Source: Patiria miniata (Eukaryota; Echinodermata; Asteroidea; Valvatida; Asterinidae). From it: DNA of 64,000 nucleotides. The position numbers were made by a program, and so were the translations under genes. This document shows, in pieces, positions 45,967 through 57,289 of this stretch. Positions within the stretch are counted from its first letter, which is position 1. Each line of letters starts with the position of its first letter. The notes below the pieces were generated by a model. It searched no databases and was not told the origin of the DNA. It saw only the letters and a list, made by a program, of their open reading frames with translations. The stretch is taken from the NCBI RefSeq assembly GCF_015706575.1, contig NW_024037064.1, positions 2,107,427 to 2,171,426 on the forward strand. Reading direction: 5' to 3'.

Positions 45967-46839
45967 GCCAAAACATGGCCACGAAGGTCCCCACTCGTCA
46001 CGCCATGACACTGCATGTACACTTCGTACGTCGCGACTTGACGAATTCCTGTTTTATTCACCCTCAGTATTGGCTAAAATCTCACGAAAGCATGTCGACC
46101 CAAACCTTTCGTCCATATCAATGTGAACCTAGATAACCCATTTATTGATAGATTGACCAAGTATGCGTCACAAAACTGCATTTTACTTTGAAAATGATGT
46201 TTTCTGGAAGTGGAAATGACGGCACGAAAACGCTTAATCGTACCAGGTGGCAAGTCACACGCTGCATAAAAAACACACATTATCAGAATTTGTGCACGCT
46301 AGATGGCAACTGTCGACCGTACATAGCTTCATTGATGGTTTGTAGAGCCTTATTTGGTAATCTGTTGCATATTCATTTTAATAAACCAATCAATCTTTAT
46401 ATCTTTCGCGGGGTATTTCAATCCACCAACGAAACAAAGGGATCGCTGCGCGTAATGTTCTTTAACATCGCGCTAGATTGTCACGTGGTATTACCACTAA
46501 CTCCATCTCGCCAACAGAGGGCGTACTTTTGTATGCGTGAAACTGCCGTGTTCTTGATGCATCCTGTTCATATGCATTGCAACCGTTAACTGACTTAAAT
46601 TGTGTTCCAGATGAATTTTGTTCGTTCCGTTCTTCTTTTAACTCAAACATATTCTGAATCCACACCGCCCCCCATTAATGGATCTTTTTCTCACTCTTCA
46701 ACAGTGAACAACTTTATTTACCGTGTGGAACGTCATCCCACCTCATGAATGGACTCCACCGTGACTACGCTTCTTGAGAGGTTGATATTAGCAGTGTTTT
46801 CAGCAGACTTTAAGGCCTGGATCTCGATTGGATTGAACA
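45967..46839. other. Module P upstream flank and module S start, copy 2
   Basis: Collinear with 6,099-6,780 plus an extra about 200 bp at 46,155-46,360 (contains ATGACGGCACGAAAACGC). No gene seen. Confidence 0.4.
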
Positions 46840-47418
46840 CTTGAACACTTGACCGGAGTTGACGACCCCAAGGCCTTGACCCAGTGGTGCGGACCCACGG
46901 AATTGGCCTGAGTCTTTGGCCCACGGCCATGCTCCGAGTAAGTGGCGGTTGACGGTTGTCGTCACACGGACTGGCCCGAGTCATCGACCATGCCTTGACC
47001 CGAGGTGCCAAGCTACGGACTTGACCAGAGCCGTCGACCCGCGGCCTTGTGCAACTTGAACACTTGAACACTTGACCCGAGTTGATGACCCCAAGGCCTT
47101 GACCCAATGGTGCGGACCCACGGAATTGGCCTGAGTCTTTAGCCAACGGCCATGATCCGAGTAAGTGGCGGCCCACGGCCTTGCGCCGGGGTGTCGTCCT
47201 ACGGACTGGACCGAGTCATCGACCATGCCTTGACCCGAGGTGCCAAGCTACAGACTTGACCAGAGCAGTCAACCCGCGGCCTTGTGCAACTTGAACACTT
47301 GACCCGAGTTGATGTCCCCAAGGCCTTGACCCAGTGGTGCGGACCGACGGAATTGGCCTGAGTCTTTAGCCAACGGCCATGCTCCGAGTAAGTGGCGGCC
47401 CACGGAATTGGCCCGAGA
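46840..47418. repeat. GC-rich repeat, copy 3, internally amplified
   Basis: The unit CACTTGACC..GAGTTGA..GACC CCAAGGCCTTGACCCA..CCAACGGCCATG..AAGTGGCGG occurs three times (46,840, 47,060, 47,290), so this copy has larger internal duplications of about 200-240 bp besides the 51-bp monomers. It stops abruptly at GGCCCGAG|ACTTCTGC. Confidence 0.75.
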
Positions 47419-48462
47419 CTTCTGCTAAAAAAATCAGGGGAAAAGTGGCCAGGAAACGCCTCAGATTGCACCACAGAGCATCTATGATCCAAAATTTTCG
47501 GGGCCCTTAAGCGGGCCCCGGACCCCACGCCGTAAGTGCTTCGCGCTCCGCGCTCGCATTGGTCCTCCGGCCAAATACCCTCTATGCTAATTTCACCCTA
47601 GCGGTGCCCCCACCTTATTTGTACCTTCATCAGCGAATGGCTGAGGCTCGGACTACAAGTGGCCTAAATCCCTTTCCAAAATAGAAAATTGTGAAAAAAT
47701 ACGGAGATGGAACATGGTTCTCAACTTTCAGTACATAACAAACTTGATGAAGAACAAAAAAAATTACATATTTAAATGGAATTTTCGATGTTTAAAACGG
47801 TGGAAGTGGCCAGGAATCGCCTCAGATTGCACCACAGAGCATCTTAAATCCAAATTTTTCGGGGCCCTTAAGCGGGCCCCGTACCCCATGCCGTAGGGGC
47901 TTCGCGCTCACAGGTCCTGGACCCTTCATTACAATTCTAGGCCCCCCCCCCGGCAAATGGCAGTCTGAATCCGCCCCTGTGACCAGAGCACATTTGTGTC
48001 CTGTATCTGGAGTTTGGCCTTAGGGGTGGGGGCGGTTTACACAAAGAATTAGATTCCCAACGGATGAGAATCATGAGATCCAGGGGACGAAGCTGAGTAA
48101 TTTTAGCCAATTACTAGAACAGATCCTAGCACTTCCGCAGCCCATGTCACTTTTTTTCTTGAATTTCTTCTTTTTGTTTTGTTTAAATGCTGTTGAGGGA
48201 GGGGACTGCCCACATTGACCCCTTTACTCATATGTTCATCATATAGGCCTACTCTAAAGACACAGAACATGTTTTTTTTTCTTTGATTTACTATGTTTGG
48301 CGCCAACACAAACTCCCGACTTTTATTTTAGCGTTAAGTTTAGCCCACTGATACTATCTTTTATTTCTGGCGCCAACACAATTCACCATCTTCATGAGCG
48401 TCATAAATGATGACATCCAATTTTGAAACACCCCCCTTGAAAAAATCCTGCGTACGCCACTG
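47419..48462. mobile_element. Two truncated hAT-like right halves replacing the DIRS region
   Basis: The first ends ..TGAATCCGCCCCTG at 47,979, with two GCACCACAGAGCATC..GGGGCCCTTAAGCGGGCCCC modules (47,460-47,560; 47,820-47,910). The second ends ..GCGTACGCCACTG at 48,462, resembling the CAGTGGCGTAGCC terminus at 22,192. Neither has a visible left end. This segment stands where U1 and U2 have the DIRS remnant and the AT-rich spacer. Confidence 0.6.
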
Positions 48463-49938
48463 GACTCTGCTATTATGTTCATGCACAAATGAGTTCTGGT
48501 AGCAGGGCTTTGCTTTGTAGAGTTAATTCAATGCTTTCTTTCCCCTTTTGAGCCCTGGCACGAATACAGCTCAATAATTCAAATGTTTCCTTTTGTTATT
48601 TGAATCCTTTCAGCAAAGTGAGGACCACTGACTGATGAGGGAATTGCTCTACTGAGATGAGGTTGAGCCTGCCTCAAGACATCGTCAGGGCTCCGACAGC
48701 CTCATCAAACAGAAACCCGAGGAACCGGAAGCAGGGAGGAGGACCGACAGATGAACGGATGACCTGCTTGCTGGGCTACCCATTACTGATTCTTGAGGTT
48801 AGTTTTTAGTTACATGTACTTAAAGAATAAGCAGAAACAAGTAATCAAAATAGGTGATCTGGCGCTCTTCTATGTTCTCCCACAAATAAAGAGTGCTGGT
48901 AGTGGGGCACTGATTTGTGGGGTTAATTCGAACATTTCTTCCCCCCCCCCCCCACCTCTTGCTCTACCTTTCAGATATTTCTTAATAATGATAACCCAGT
49001 CAAAACCTAGAAAACTCAGAGTCATTGTGAAGATGTACCCTGGAGGAATGCTATCAGTCAAAACCTAGAAAACTCAGAGTCATTGTGAAGAATGATTTGA
49101 TATTTTATAATGAGGATTTAAACGTACATACAGACTGGACATTTGTCACAAAATGTCTCTCCCTGTTTATACATTACCCTAATCACATCATAAATTTGAA
49201 GCCATTTTGAAAACTGATATTCTCGTTTGACAACAATGTAAAATGGCTTAATAATGTAACTGGAAGTGCCTATTAGAAACTGAATTTGTCCTAAGCACCC
49301 TTTTCCTAGCAGTGAAAAAAAGAGAAAAAATACTAGCTCATCTTTTACCTTTATATGCAACATCCATAAACTTATGTACTTGGCCCATTAGAACCCTCCG
49401 ATGCAAACATGCACACTCAGCCATGCTGTTACTCGGGTCAAAATCAGTCAAGTGACCGTTTTTTGACCCGATGGCATTGTATGCATTGAACTACATTATT
49501 GACCCGTTTTGACTGCTTAAGTAACTGGCCATGAGAATGACTTGACCAACTGTGACCCGTAGAACAGTTGTTGATAATGAATATTTGCTGACTGTTATTG
49601 TCTCGTTAAAGTACTGTCATAGTCAGTAAGTTGCTGGTATTGACTGTTTGAAACATGATCCCTGTCAAAACAGCTGTGGGTGCTAAATTGCTGTTGACTG
49701 TTTTTGACTTGACAGTCCTTCTGATTTGAAAATTACCGGCGTGTGGAAAAAGGCACACCTGGACTTTTCTAGGTGTGTATTTTTTCTAGGTGTGTGATTT
49801 TCTAGGTGTGTGATCTTTGGTCCAGGGAAATTCAGGCATGCAATTGTTCACACTTCGCGGGAAGCTTTTAGGTGTGCGATGGTGTGGGGGTGTGATCGCA
49901 CACCTCAAATCAGAAGGACTGACTTGACAAAGTGCTGT
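48463..49938. other. Module S, trailing part, copy 3
   Basis: Collinear with 31,255-32,735. Includes the ms2-like seed (about 49,590-49,710) but no ms2 array: at 49,938 GTGCTGTC jumps straight to AGCCCGATGCAGTG of the LINE copy. Confidence 0.6.
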
Positions 49939-50576
49939 CAGCCCGATGCAGTGTTGCCAGTGTTGTAGTCGAGTACTTTTTTCTGAGTACCGAGTACTGC
50001 CGAGTACTCAGGGATGTGATTTTCCGTTTTTTCCCGGAAATCTGTTTTTTTTGGGGGTTCAAAAGTCCACCAACGTGAATTGTGTGAATCCGTTGAGAAA
50101 GTAGGGGGGTAGAATGTGCTAATTAATTATTCATAATGAGTTTTGCTTGCCGAAATATCCGAATTTACTTACGGACATGACTTCGTTGATCGATACGCAT
50201 GCACATATTGAATAACCAATGCGAGAACGAGGTTGAAGACCATGCGTTGCAGTTAGCGCGATCATGTGATTTTTCGCTCGGGTCCGAGGTTGTGATTATT
50301 TAGGTCTAGTTCCTATGTCGGTACCCAAGATGCACGTGTTGCGCTGGTCAGGTGTACAGACAAATATTGCTCAGCGTGCACAACAGCATACAGTACAGTG
50401 CAATCGTGTGGATTATGCACGTTGTTTCATGTGCGTCGAGTGTTTGTGTACGCTGCGTGTAGGGATGCATCCAACATGGCTGCGCCCAACAAGTCGATAG
50501 TGTCGCACGGAGATAAATCAGTGCGAGTGCTTGATAAAGAAGTGAAAAATAAGTTCCGGTGGGAATGGTTTCGGGG
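49939..50576 (+). mobile_element. Truncated GAGTAC/hAT-like zinc-finger element (U3)
   Basis: Left GAGTAC cluster and CAGGGATGTGA terminus at 50,009 as in other copies; truncated at about 50,576 within the zinc-finger exon, before the cysteine-histidine ligands. Confidence 0.65.
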
Positions 50577-50649
50577 CCATAGTGTAGAAACATTACTTGT
50601 TCATCTGTCCGCGACCACATCCTACGACAGATGGATGTTGGCAAAGTAA
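50398..50649 (+). CDS. Chimeric frame: zinc-finger exon start fused to LINE RT
   Basis: An 83-residue frame in which MAAPNKSIVSHGDKSV..FRWEWFRG runs directly into HSVETLLVHLSATTSYDRWM of the LINE RT region. The join at about 50,576 removed the finger ligands, the rest of the hAT-like element and the LINE linker. Probably a deletion by-product without function. Confidence 0.5.
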   Translation: MQSCGLCTLFHVRRVFVYAACRDASNMAAPNKSIVSHGDKSVRVLDKEVKNKFRWEWFRGHSVETLLVHLSATTSYDRWMLAK

Positions 50650-51615
50650 TGGCGCTTGTGCTTCTCGATCTGTCATCAGCATTTGACACCATAGATCACG
50701 CCATCCTGATCAGTCGCTTGCACTCTTTGGGAGTGCACGATGCAGCCTTGCAGTGGTTTGACTCATACCTTGCAGACCGGCAACAGTCTGTTAACTTCAA
50801 TGGAGTATTATCTGCCCTACCTCCCTTGACTGTGGTGTTCCTCAAGGATCTGTTGGTGGTCCGATGTTATTCACCATCTACATTTTACCACTCCACCAGA
50901 TCATCCAGAAACACAACCTTCAATATCACTGCTATGCTGATGACATACAGCTGTATCAATCCTTCAATCCATCTCAACCCAATGCTGTGTCTGCCCTGGA
51001 GAATCTTGAGGCTTGCATTGATGAGATCAAGACATGGATGATGACAAACAGTCTCAAATTGAATGACAACAAGTCTGAATGTATCCTGTGTGGCTCAAAA
51101 TAACAACTCGCCAAGTTCAATATCACCAGCATTAGGATTGGAGATTGCCACATCCATCCTTCCACCAAGTGTCGCAACCTAGGTGTCACTTTTGACCCCC
51201 ACATCGCTTTCAAGTCACTACAAGGAACTTCACCGGACTATATAACGGACATTATCTCGAAATATCAGCCGTCACGTAGTCTTCGTTCGGCCGGAGCGCT
51301 ACAGCTTACTGTTCCCCGCACCAATCACTCTTGGGGAGACCGGTCTTTCTCAAGCGCCGCTCCCGAACTCTGGAACAATCTACCCCTTGAAATTCGCCAG
51401 TCATCATCATTGTCTGTATTTAAATCTTCTGTGAACACTCATATGTTTACCTCACGTTTTTGTGTTTAATGAGTTGATGTTTATTACTCCTGTCACTAAT
51501 TTCTGTTATTCAAATTTAACTTAATTTATACTGTAATTGTTTTGTATGTATTGTGCGCCATGAGCGTCTTGCTTGGCGGATATCGGCGCCTTATAAATGT
51601 TCATTATTATTATTA
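50577..51615 (+). pseudogene. L2-like LINE reverse transcriptase, copy 3
   Basis: RT frame 50,631-51,041 (LLDLSSAFDTIDHA), then a shift at the motif B region (a deleted triplet-breaking stretch near CTGCCCTACCTCCC), then 50,864-51,103 (YADDIQLY), TAA, and the C-terminal block to 51,468. Ends in the same 3' sequence and (ATT)n tail. Confidence 0.8.
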
Positions 51616-53231
51616 TTATTACTCTTTCCAAACATGTGTCCAGTGACACATTTTTGGAAATGTCTGTGAATTGGTCCCCCCCCATGCATTGCTATTTGTA
51701 CTTGGTTTGCATTAGGGCTTGCTCAATGACGTCCAAATCTGTAGGAGAGCTGTAACTGCGTATTTTACGCAATATATCATGCATTGCGCAGTGTTGAAAA
51801 TGTTCCAAACATGTGCGCTTATTGCTTGAAATGTTTTTCGAATGTCGACGTGGCCGATGCCCGTTATGCAATTGGATGCTCAGTATGTTGATGCACGCGG
51901 CTGGTCTGTAGGAAATGACGTCATTTTACAAGACCTATTGGGGAATGCACAAATGGGTGACAACCTTCTCACATGCTGCCAATTTCCAAACGTTTGTCAA
52001 GTGACACATTTTTGGAAATTTCTGTGAATCCGCCCTTCCCCCATGCATTCTAATTTGTAATTGGTTGCAATTGGGGGATCCACGAATGAGTGACAACCTT
52101 GCATGAAGTCAATTTCCAAACATGTGTCAAGAGGCACATTTGTGGACATTTCTGTTTATCTGCCCCCCCCCCCATGTGTTCTAATCCCCCCCCCAAAAAA
52201 ATGTGTCAAGCGACACATATTTGGAAATTTCTGTAAATCCCCCCATGTGCTCTAATTTGTACTTGGTTTGCATTCGGGGGATTTACAAATGAGTGAAAAC
52301 CTTCTCACATGCTATCAGCTTCCAAACGTGTGTCAAGTGACACATTTTTGGAAATTTCTGTGAATCCTCCTACTCCTCTATGTGTTCTAATTTGTACTTA
52401 ATTCACCTTCTGGCATGCTGTCAATTTGCAAAAAACAAAATAAGGTCCTTTCCAAAGATGTGTCAAGTTCCATTTTTGGAAATTTCTGTGAAACTGCCAC
52501 CTCCCGAATGCGTTCCAATTTGTACTTAGTTTGCAATTGGGGAATCCTCGAATGGTTGACAACTTTCTGCCACGCTCTCAATTGGAAGAAAACAAAAGAA
52601 GATCATTTCCAAAGATTTGTCATGTGACACAGTTTTGGAAATTTTTGTAAATCCCCCAATGCGTTGTTACAATTTGGGAAGCCACAAATGAATGACAACC
52701 TTCTCGCATACCTTCTTGCGTGTCAAGTGACACATTTTTGAAACTTTCTGTGAATTGGCTCCTCTCCCATGCTTCTAATTTGTACTTGGTTTGCAATTTG
52801 GGAATCCACGAATGGGTCCAAACCTTGCATGCTGTTAATTTCCATAGATGTTCATAGGAGTTATTAATGAAAATTCTGTGAATCTGGCCCCCTTCCCCAT
52901 TGTGTCAATGGAAATTTCTGTAAATCCCCCGATATGTTCTAATTTTTGTATTTAGTTTGTTATCCACGAATGGTTGACAACTTTCTGACATGCTGTCAAT
53001 TTGAAGAAAAGAAAAGATCATTTCCAAAGATGTGTCATGTGACACATTTTTGGAAATTTCTGTAAATCCCCCCTCCCCATGCACTCTAATTGCACTTGGT
53101 TTGCAATTTGGGAATGCACAAATGGGTGACAACCTTTTCGCATTCTATCAATTTCCAAACATGTGTCAAGTGATACATTTTTTTAAATTTCTGTGATTCC
53201 CCCCCCCCCCCCCCTTAAATGTGTTCTAATT
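51616..53231. repeat. ms1 minisatellite, array 4
   Basis: As array 2, ending at GAGTGGTCGGGC of module Q. It lacks the 204-bp internal duplication of array 2 and one core is damaged (TGTCAAGTTCCATTTTTGG at 52,460). Confidence 0.9.
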
Positions 53232-56200
53232 GAGTGGTCGGGCAATAAAATCTAATAGGCCCCAGGCCTCTCTTGATATTCCTCGATGAAATCCGACTCA
53301 GCAGCCTGACTCCAAATATATCTCAAGATCCCCTGACTCCTGTCAGAGTCTTAATAATTAAAGATATCAGCTACAACTGATGTAAATCACAGTTACTAAC
53401 TGTCTAGATATCCGCTCTCCGACTCTGGCTCCCCAAAGTTTTTCTCCCGAAAACTTTGCTCCCCAAAACTTTGCTGCCCAGCTCAGCTCAGCTCCCCAAT
53501 TTCATCAAGTTGGCTCCCCCCAACTCAAGTTGTAAAGATGACATATTCTCTAAGTATCTCAGCTCCCCAAACTGGCCAAAGCACTATGTGTAAATACAGT
53601 TAGAGATCAGCAGTAGAGTTCGCAGCTAGCAGTAGACCAACACCCATCAAAGAACCGTACCCAGAATGAACAAAACCTGCCCTATTTATACCCTATTGGC
53701 CCAGTGCGAAAATCAAAAGTACGCGATAGTAAATAGGCCACACCCATTTTGTAAAAATCACAGTATACTGAATTCACATAGCGATAGTTTCCCCTCAATT
53801 TCTCCACAATTATACAGCAAAATATTACACAAAAAGGCTTAAATTAATCTTCAAGACATTCCTTACAGTAAATCTGTTGTAAACGTGTGAATAAATTATA
53901 CAGAATCCCCCAAATGCTCACTTTTACAAGTAGTAAATGAATGTAAACAAACCTTAAAGGGAAAATACAACATTTGCAAACATCAAAAAATAAAACTACC
54001 AAATCATTTTGAAATACCTTGCTGGACTGTTAGTGAATGACAGTGTAAAGCATCCTGTAAAATCATGGCACCTGGTATACTGCCATTTTCAAGAAAAGTG
54101 GTATTCTTGTATCAATTTCCAACGCTGGTCGGCTGACCAGCGTTGGAAAAAACTGGCTTTTTTCCAAATACTGGCCCCAATTGACCATCGCACTTGTTTG
54201 CAATCAATTACACACCTATAAACGGGTACAAGCCAGCTAGACTGGTTCTCTGACCTTATAATTCCCCAATGTATGTAAACTGCTCTGTTTCTTCTTATAT
54301 GGAGTCAGGAACCAGACTACAGGAAAATGATTGTTTTTCTTGGTTTTTATAGCATTTTTGAACCCAAAACCTCAAAAGGTCAGTGTAACTATATTTGCTA
54401 TATTTTTCCAAACCCCCCAATTCCATTCATTTCTGAAAATTACAGCAAAAGCAAATGATGTATATTCCCTCTAAGTTCATTGAAGAAAATTTAGTGATGT
54501 CACAGATATGGATAATCATGAGACAGTCACTGACTTACCCAACCTTGTTCCCATGGGTACGAGATCTTGCTGCGCCATGTTGCTTCCCATCATGCCTTGC
54601 GCGATCTTAACCCCTGGAATTGTGTAATTTAAATTTATCAAAATATGGCACATAATACGGTAATTAGGCAGAAGTTTATCCGTTTGACGTGCCGACGCCA
54701 TCTTTAAAATGTTAAAAATTGTGATTTTAAAGAATCCATCCTTTCAAACATAAGGTTTGGACATTGCGTTATTTAGCAAAGATTTGTATTAAATGTATCA
54801 ATCTTCGAAATGCGTGCGCAGTACGCTCTGAAAAGCCAGTCAGCATCATTTATGTGTACATCACGGCCAGGGGTTAGTGAAGGAATGCGCACGCGCCCAT
54901 GGAGTCGAGCTTGTGACTTACCAGACGAAATCTGACAGAAAAGTCATCAAAACTTGCCCAACTTTCAAAGTTGATTCAAATTAGACAACTTCACATCTAA
55001 AGAAGCTACATAATTATTTAGTAAAACGTTCTAATAATATAAATTACTTTTTAGAAGTCTCAGTTTGCTAGAAATAATTTTAGAACTTTCAGCCAATCAG
55101 AAACGTTTTAAGCGCTGCTCAAATGGCAGCCATGTTGGATTTTACCATCACGCTATTTATAGCACAGCTGACATGTGTAAACAAACACGTGAGTGTACAC
55201 ACAGAATTTCGGCAGGAAAATACTCAAAACTACCTAGAAATAATACCTGAAAAGACAACCGGAATTTTCTAGACAAAAAAGCCAGATCTCTAGGAGGATA
55301 TAGGTAAGACTTAGAGTAATAAAACTGAAGTAAAAAGTGGGATTTGGGGGCATTTTCATCACAGTATGATCCAGAAACCTAGTGTGAACTTGTACCATGT
55401 TACGAAGATGTTCTAAATTTTGTTACGTCATCATGACGTCATCAAGTATCAAGTTACAAGCAATTTCAGGGCAAATTCTGACAAAATAGTTTGCGCTGTA
55501 TCTTTTGAACTACATAGAGTATCGTGTTCGTTTTTTCGTGAGGTTGTAGACTATGCCGTGAGAAACATTTCTTGTTCCAGACACAAAACCGCTTGACCTT
55601 CACTTCCGGTGTTACCGGAAGTGCAATAAAAACCGAATGCAAGTCAAAAGTGGAAGCATTTTACTACACACATATTATGAAAGTGAGGAATACCAGACAC
55701 AAAAAAAGTGTGATGACGTCATCATCCGAAAGGGCGCCCCCTAGTGGCACATCAAATAGAGTTTTCTAAAATTTTTGAATTTGAAAAGGATCATATTTTT
55801 AATTTAATTCTATCATTTGATCCCTGTCATATCTTCGTAGTCCAAGTAATGATATCCATTACAATGTTCACGTTTGGATAACTCTAATGCTGTGACGTCA
55901 TCAAACCGGAAGTTAGGTGTTATTAATACAAAAGATTATATTTCCTATATTTTCATACGTTATTTTCACTTCAAAATGAAAATGTATCCTCTCCGAACTT
56001 TAGTGAACAGTATTCACTAACCGCTTTTGAATGATGATGTCATCAAATCAGAAATAACTTTTTTGCGCACATAGAATGTTTACTGAAATTTATCACACTA
56101 TTAAAGATACATTTTTTAACATAATCATTGATTGTACTGGAAGGGAATTAATTTCGTGAACCTTTGTTCTACATAGACATATATTCCTACCTTAACTGGG

Positions 56201-57289
56201 CAGTGTATAACAGTTCAGTTTGTTCTTGGTTTTCAATTGGAGAATCCACAAATGGGTGAAACCGGCTGAATGAGAATCATGTCCCAAATGCTGATTTGGG
56301 GAATGTGTCATGAGAGGGCGCAATTCAAAATATGACTCGACAACTTTGGCATTTGAGATTCAGAATATTTTGGTAATGTTTGTTCAGTTTTCTCAAAATA
56401 TAGAGCATTCATAGAGCCAAAACTTCATCAGGTTAGTTATTAAGCATCCTTGTTTAGATTTTGAGCACTAGTTTGCTGGTTGAAATGAAATTAAAAAAAA
56501 TCACAAAATACACGTTTTAATTGCCAAACACGCTTTCAAGAACACGCTGCAAGAAACAGCTGTCGTATTGCAACTCGTTGTAACTTATTTTCAACTGTTG
56601 CCGTAGCTTCCACTGTAGAAACACGATGTAAAAAAACAGAATTCAATTTATTGCCTTCAAGAGAGAACTGCACAAAGATAGAAAATGTTTCATTTCCTTA
56701 TGAACTGTTATTCCTGTTTTGTTATTTTTGCTCAAACAGCTGATCGAAATCAACCAGTCTGAGTTAGTTCTCTTGGTTGGGGAGTTATTTGGGTGGTAAC
56801 GAAGCAGTGGACCAGGCAATCAATCGAGCACACCATTGAGACATGGATCAACCTCCACTGATTGACGGAGTAGTGCTGAATAAGATTGACACCATTGATG
56901 ATAAAGTAAGTAGCAAGTTTATGTTCTGCATAGGCTTTGACCTTGGTTTGATTCCTCTTTTGTTCCATGGTGTAGCCTTAGTTATCCTTGAATGAATTGA
57001 AAAGTTTTTGGTTCATATCCTCTGCTTGATCCTCTGTTCTATTGACCCTGAGTCTTTGTACCCCCAGGTGACGATAACGTGACGCCATGTCCAGTCATGC
57101 AATGTCAATTCAGTTTGAGAGGTAGTCTGGTAAAAAAGGATGGTTGAATTGTGACATTACACTTTTTAACAAAGTTAAGAATGTGATGATAGAATCTCAG
57201 AAAGTTGACTGGATATCGCCGCTAGGCATCATCATGCAGTTTGACTTCTCGTTGGTGCCGTGCAAGCGTGAAATTAAGGTTGTAATGAA
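53232..57289. mobile_element. Module Q, copy 2 (Helentron-like sequence, LINE 3' UTR)
   Basis: Collinear with 17,773-21,240. Differs by the TTAA element (53,958-54,470), small indels, and an extra about 55 bp at 56,630-56,690. The strong donor-like GAGGTTGG/CAAGGTTGG|gtaag site is at about 54,535. No recognised gene. Confidence 0.5.
53958..54470. mobile_element. 513-bp TTAA-target MITE with central hairpin
   Basis: Left TTAA at 53,954-53,957, right CTAA at 54,471-54,474 (one change). U2 has the empty site ACCTTAAGTTCC near 18,493. Inverted ends AGGGAAAATACAACATTTGC and GCAAATGATGTATATTCCCT match at most positions. A 15-bp stem with a 4-base loop lies at 54,116-54,149. No transposase; piggyBac- or Kolobok-type by target site. 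Confidence 0.8.
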
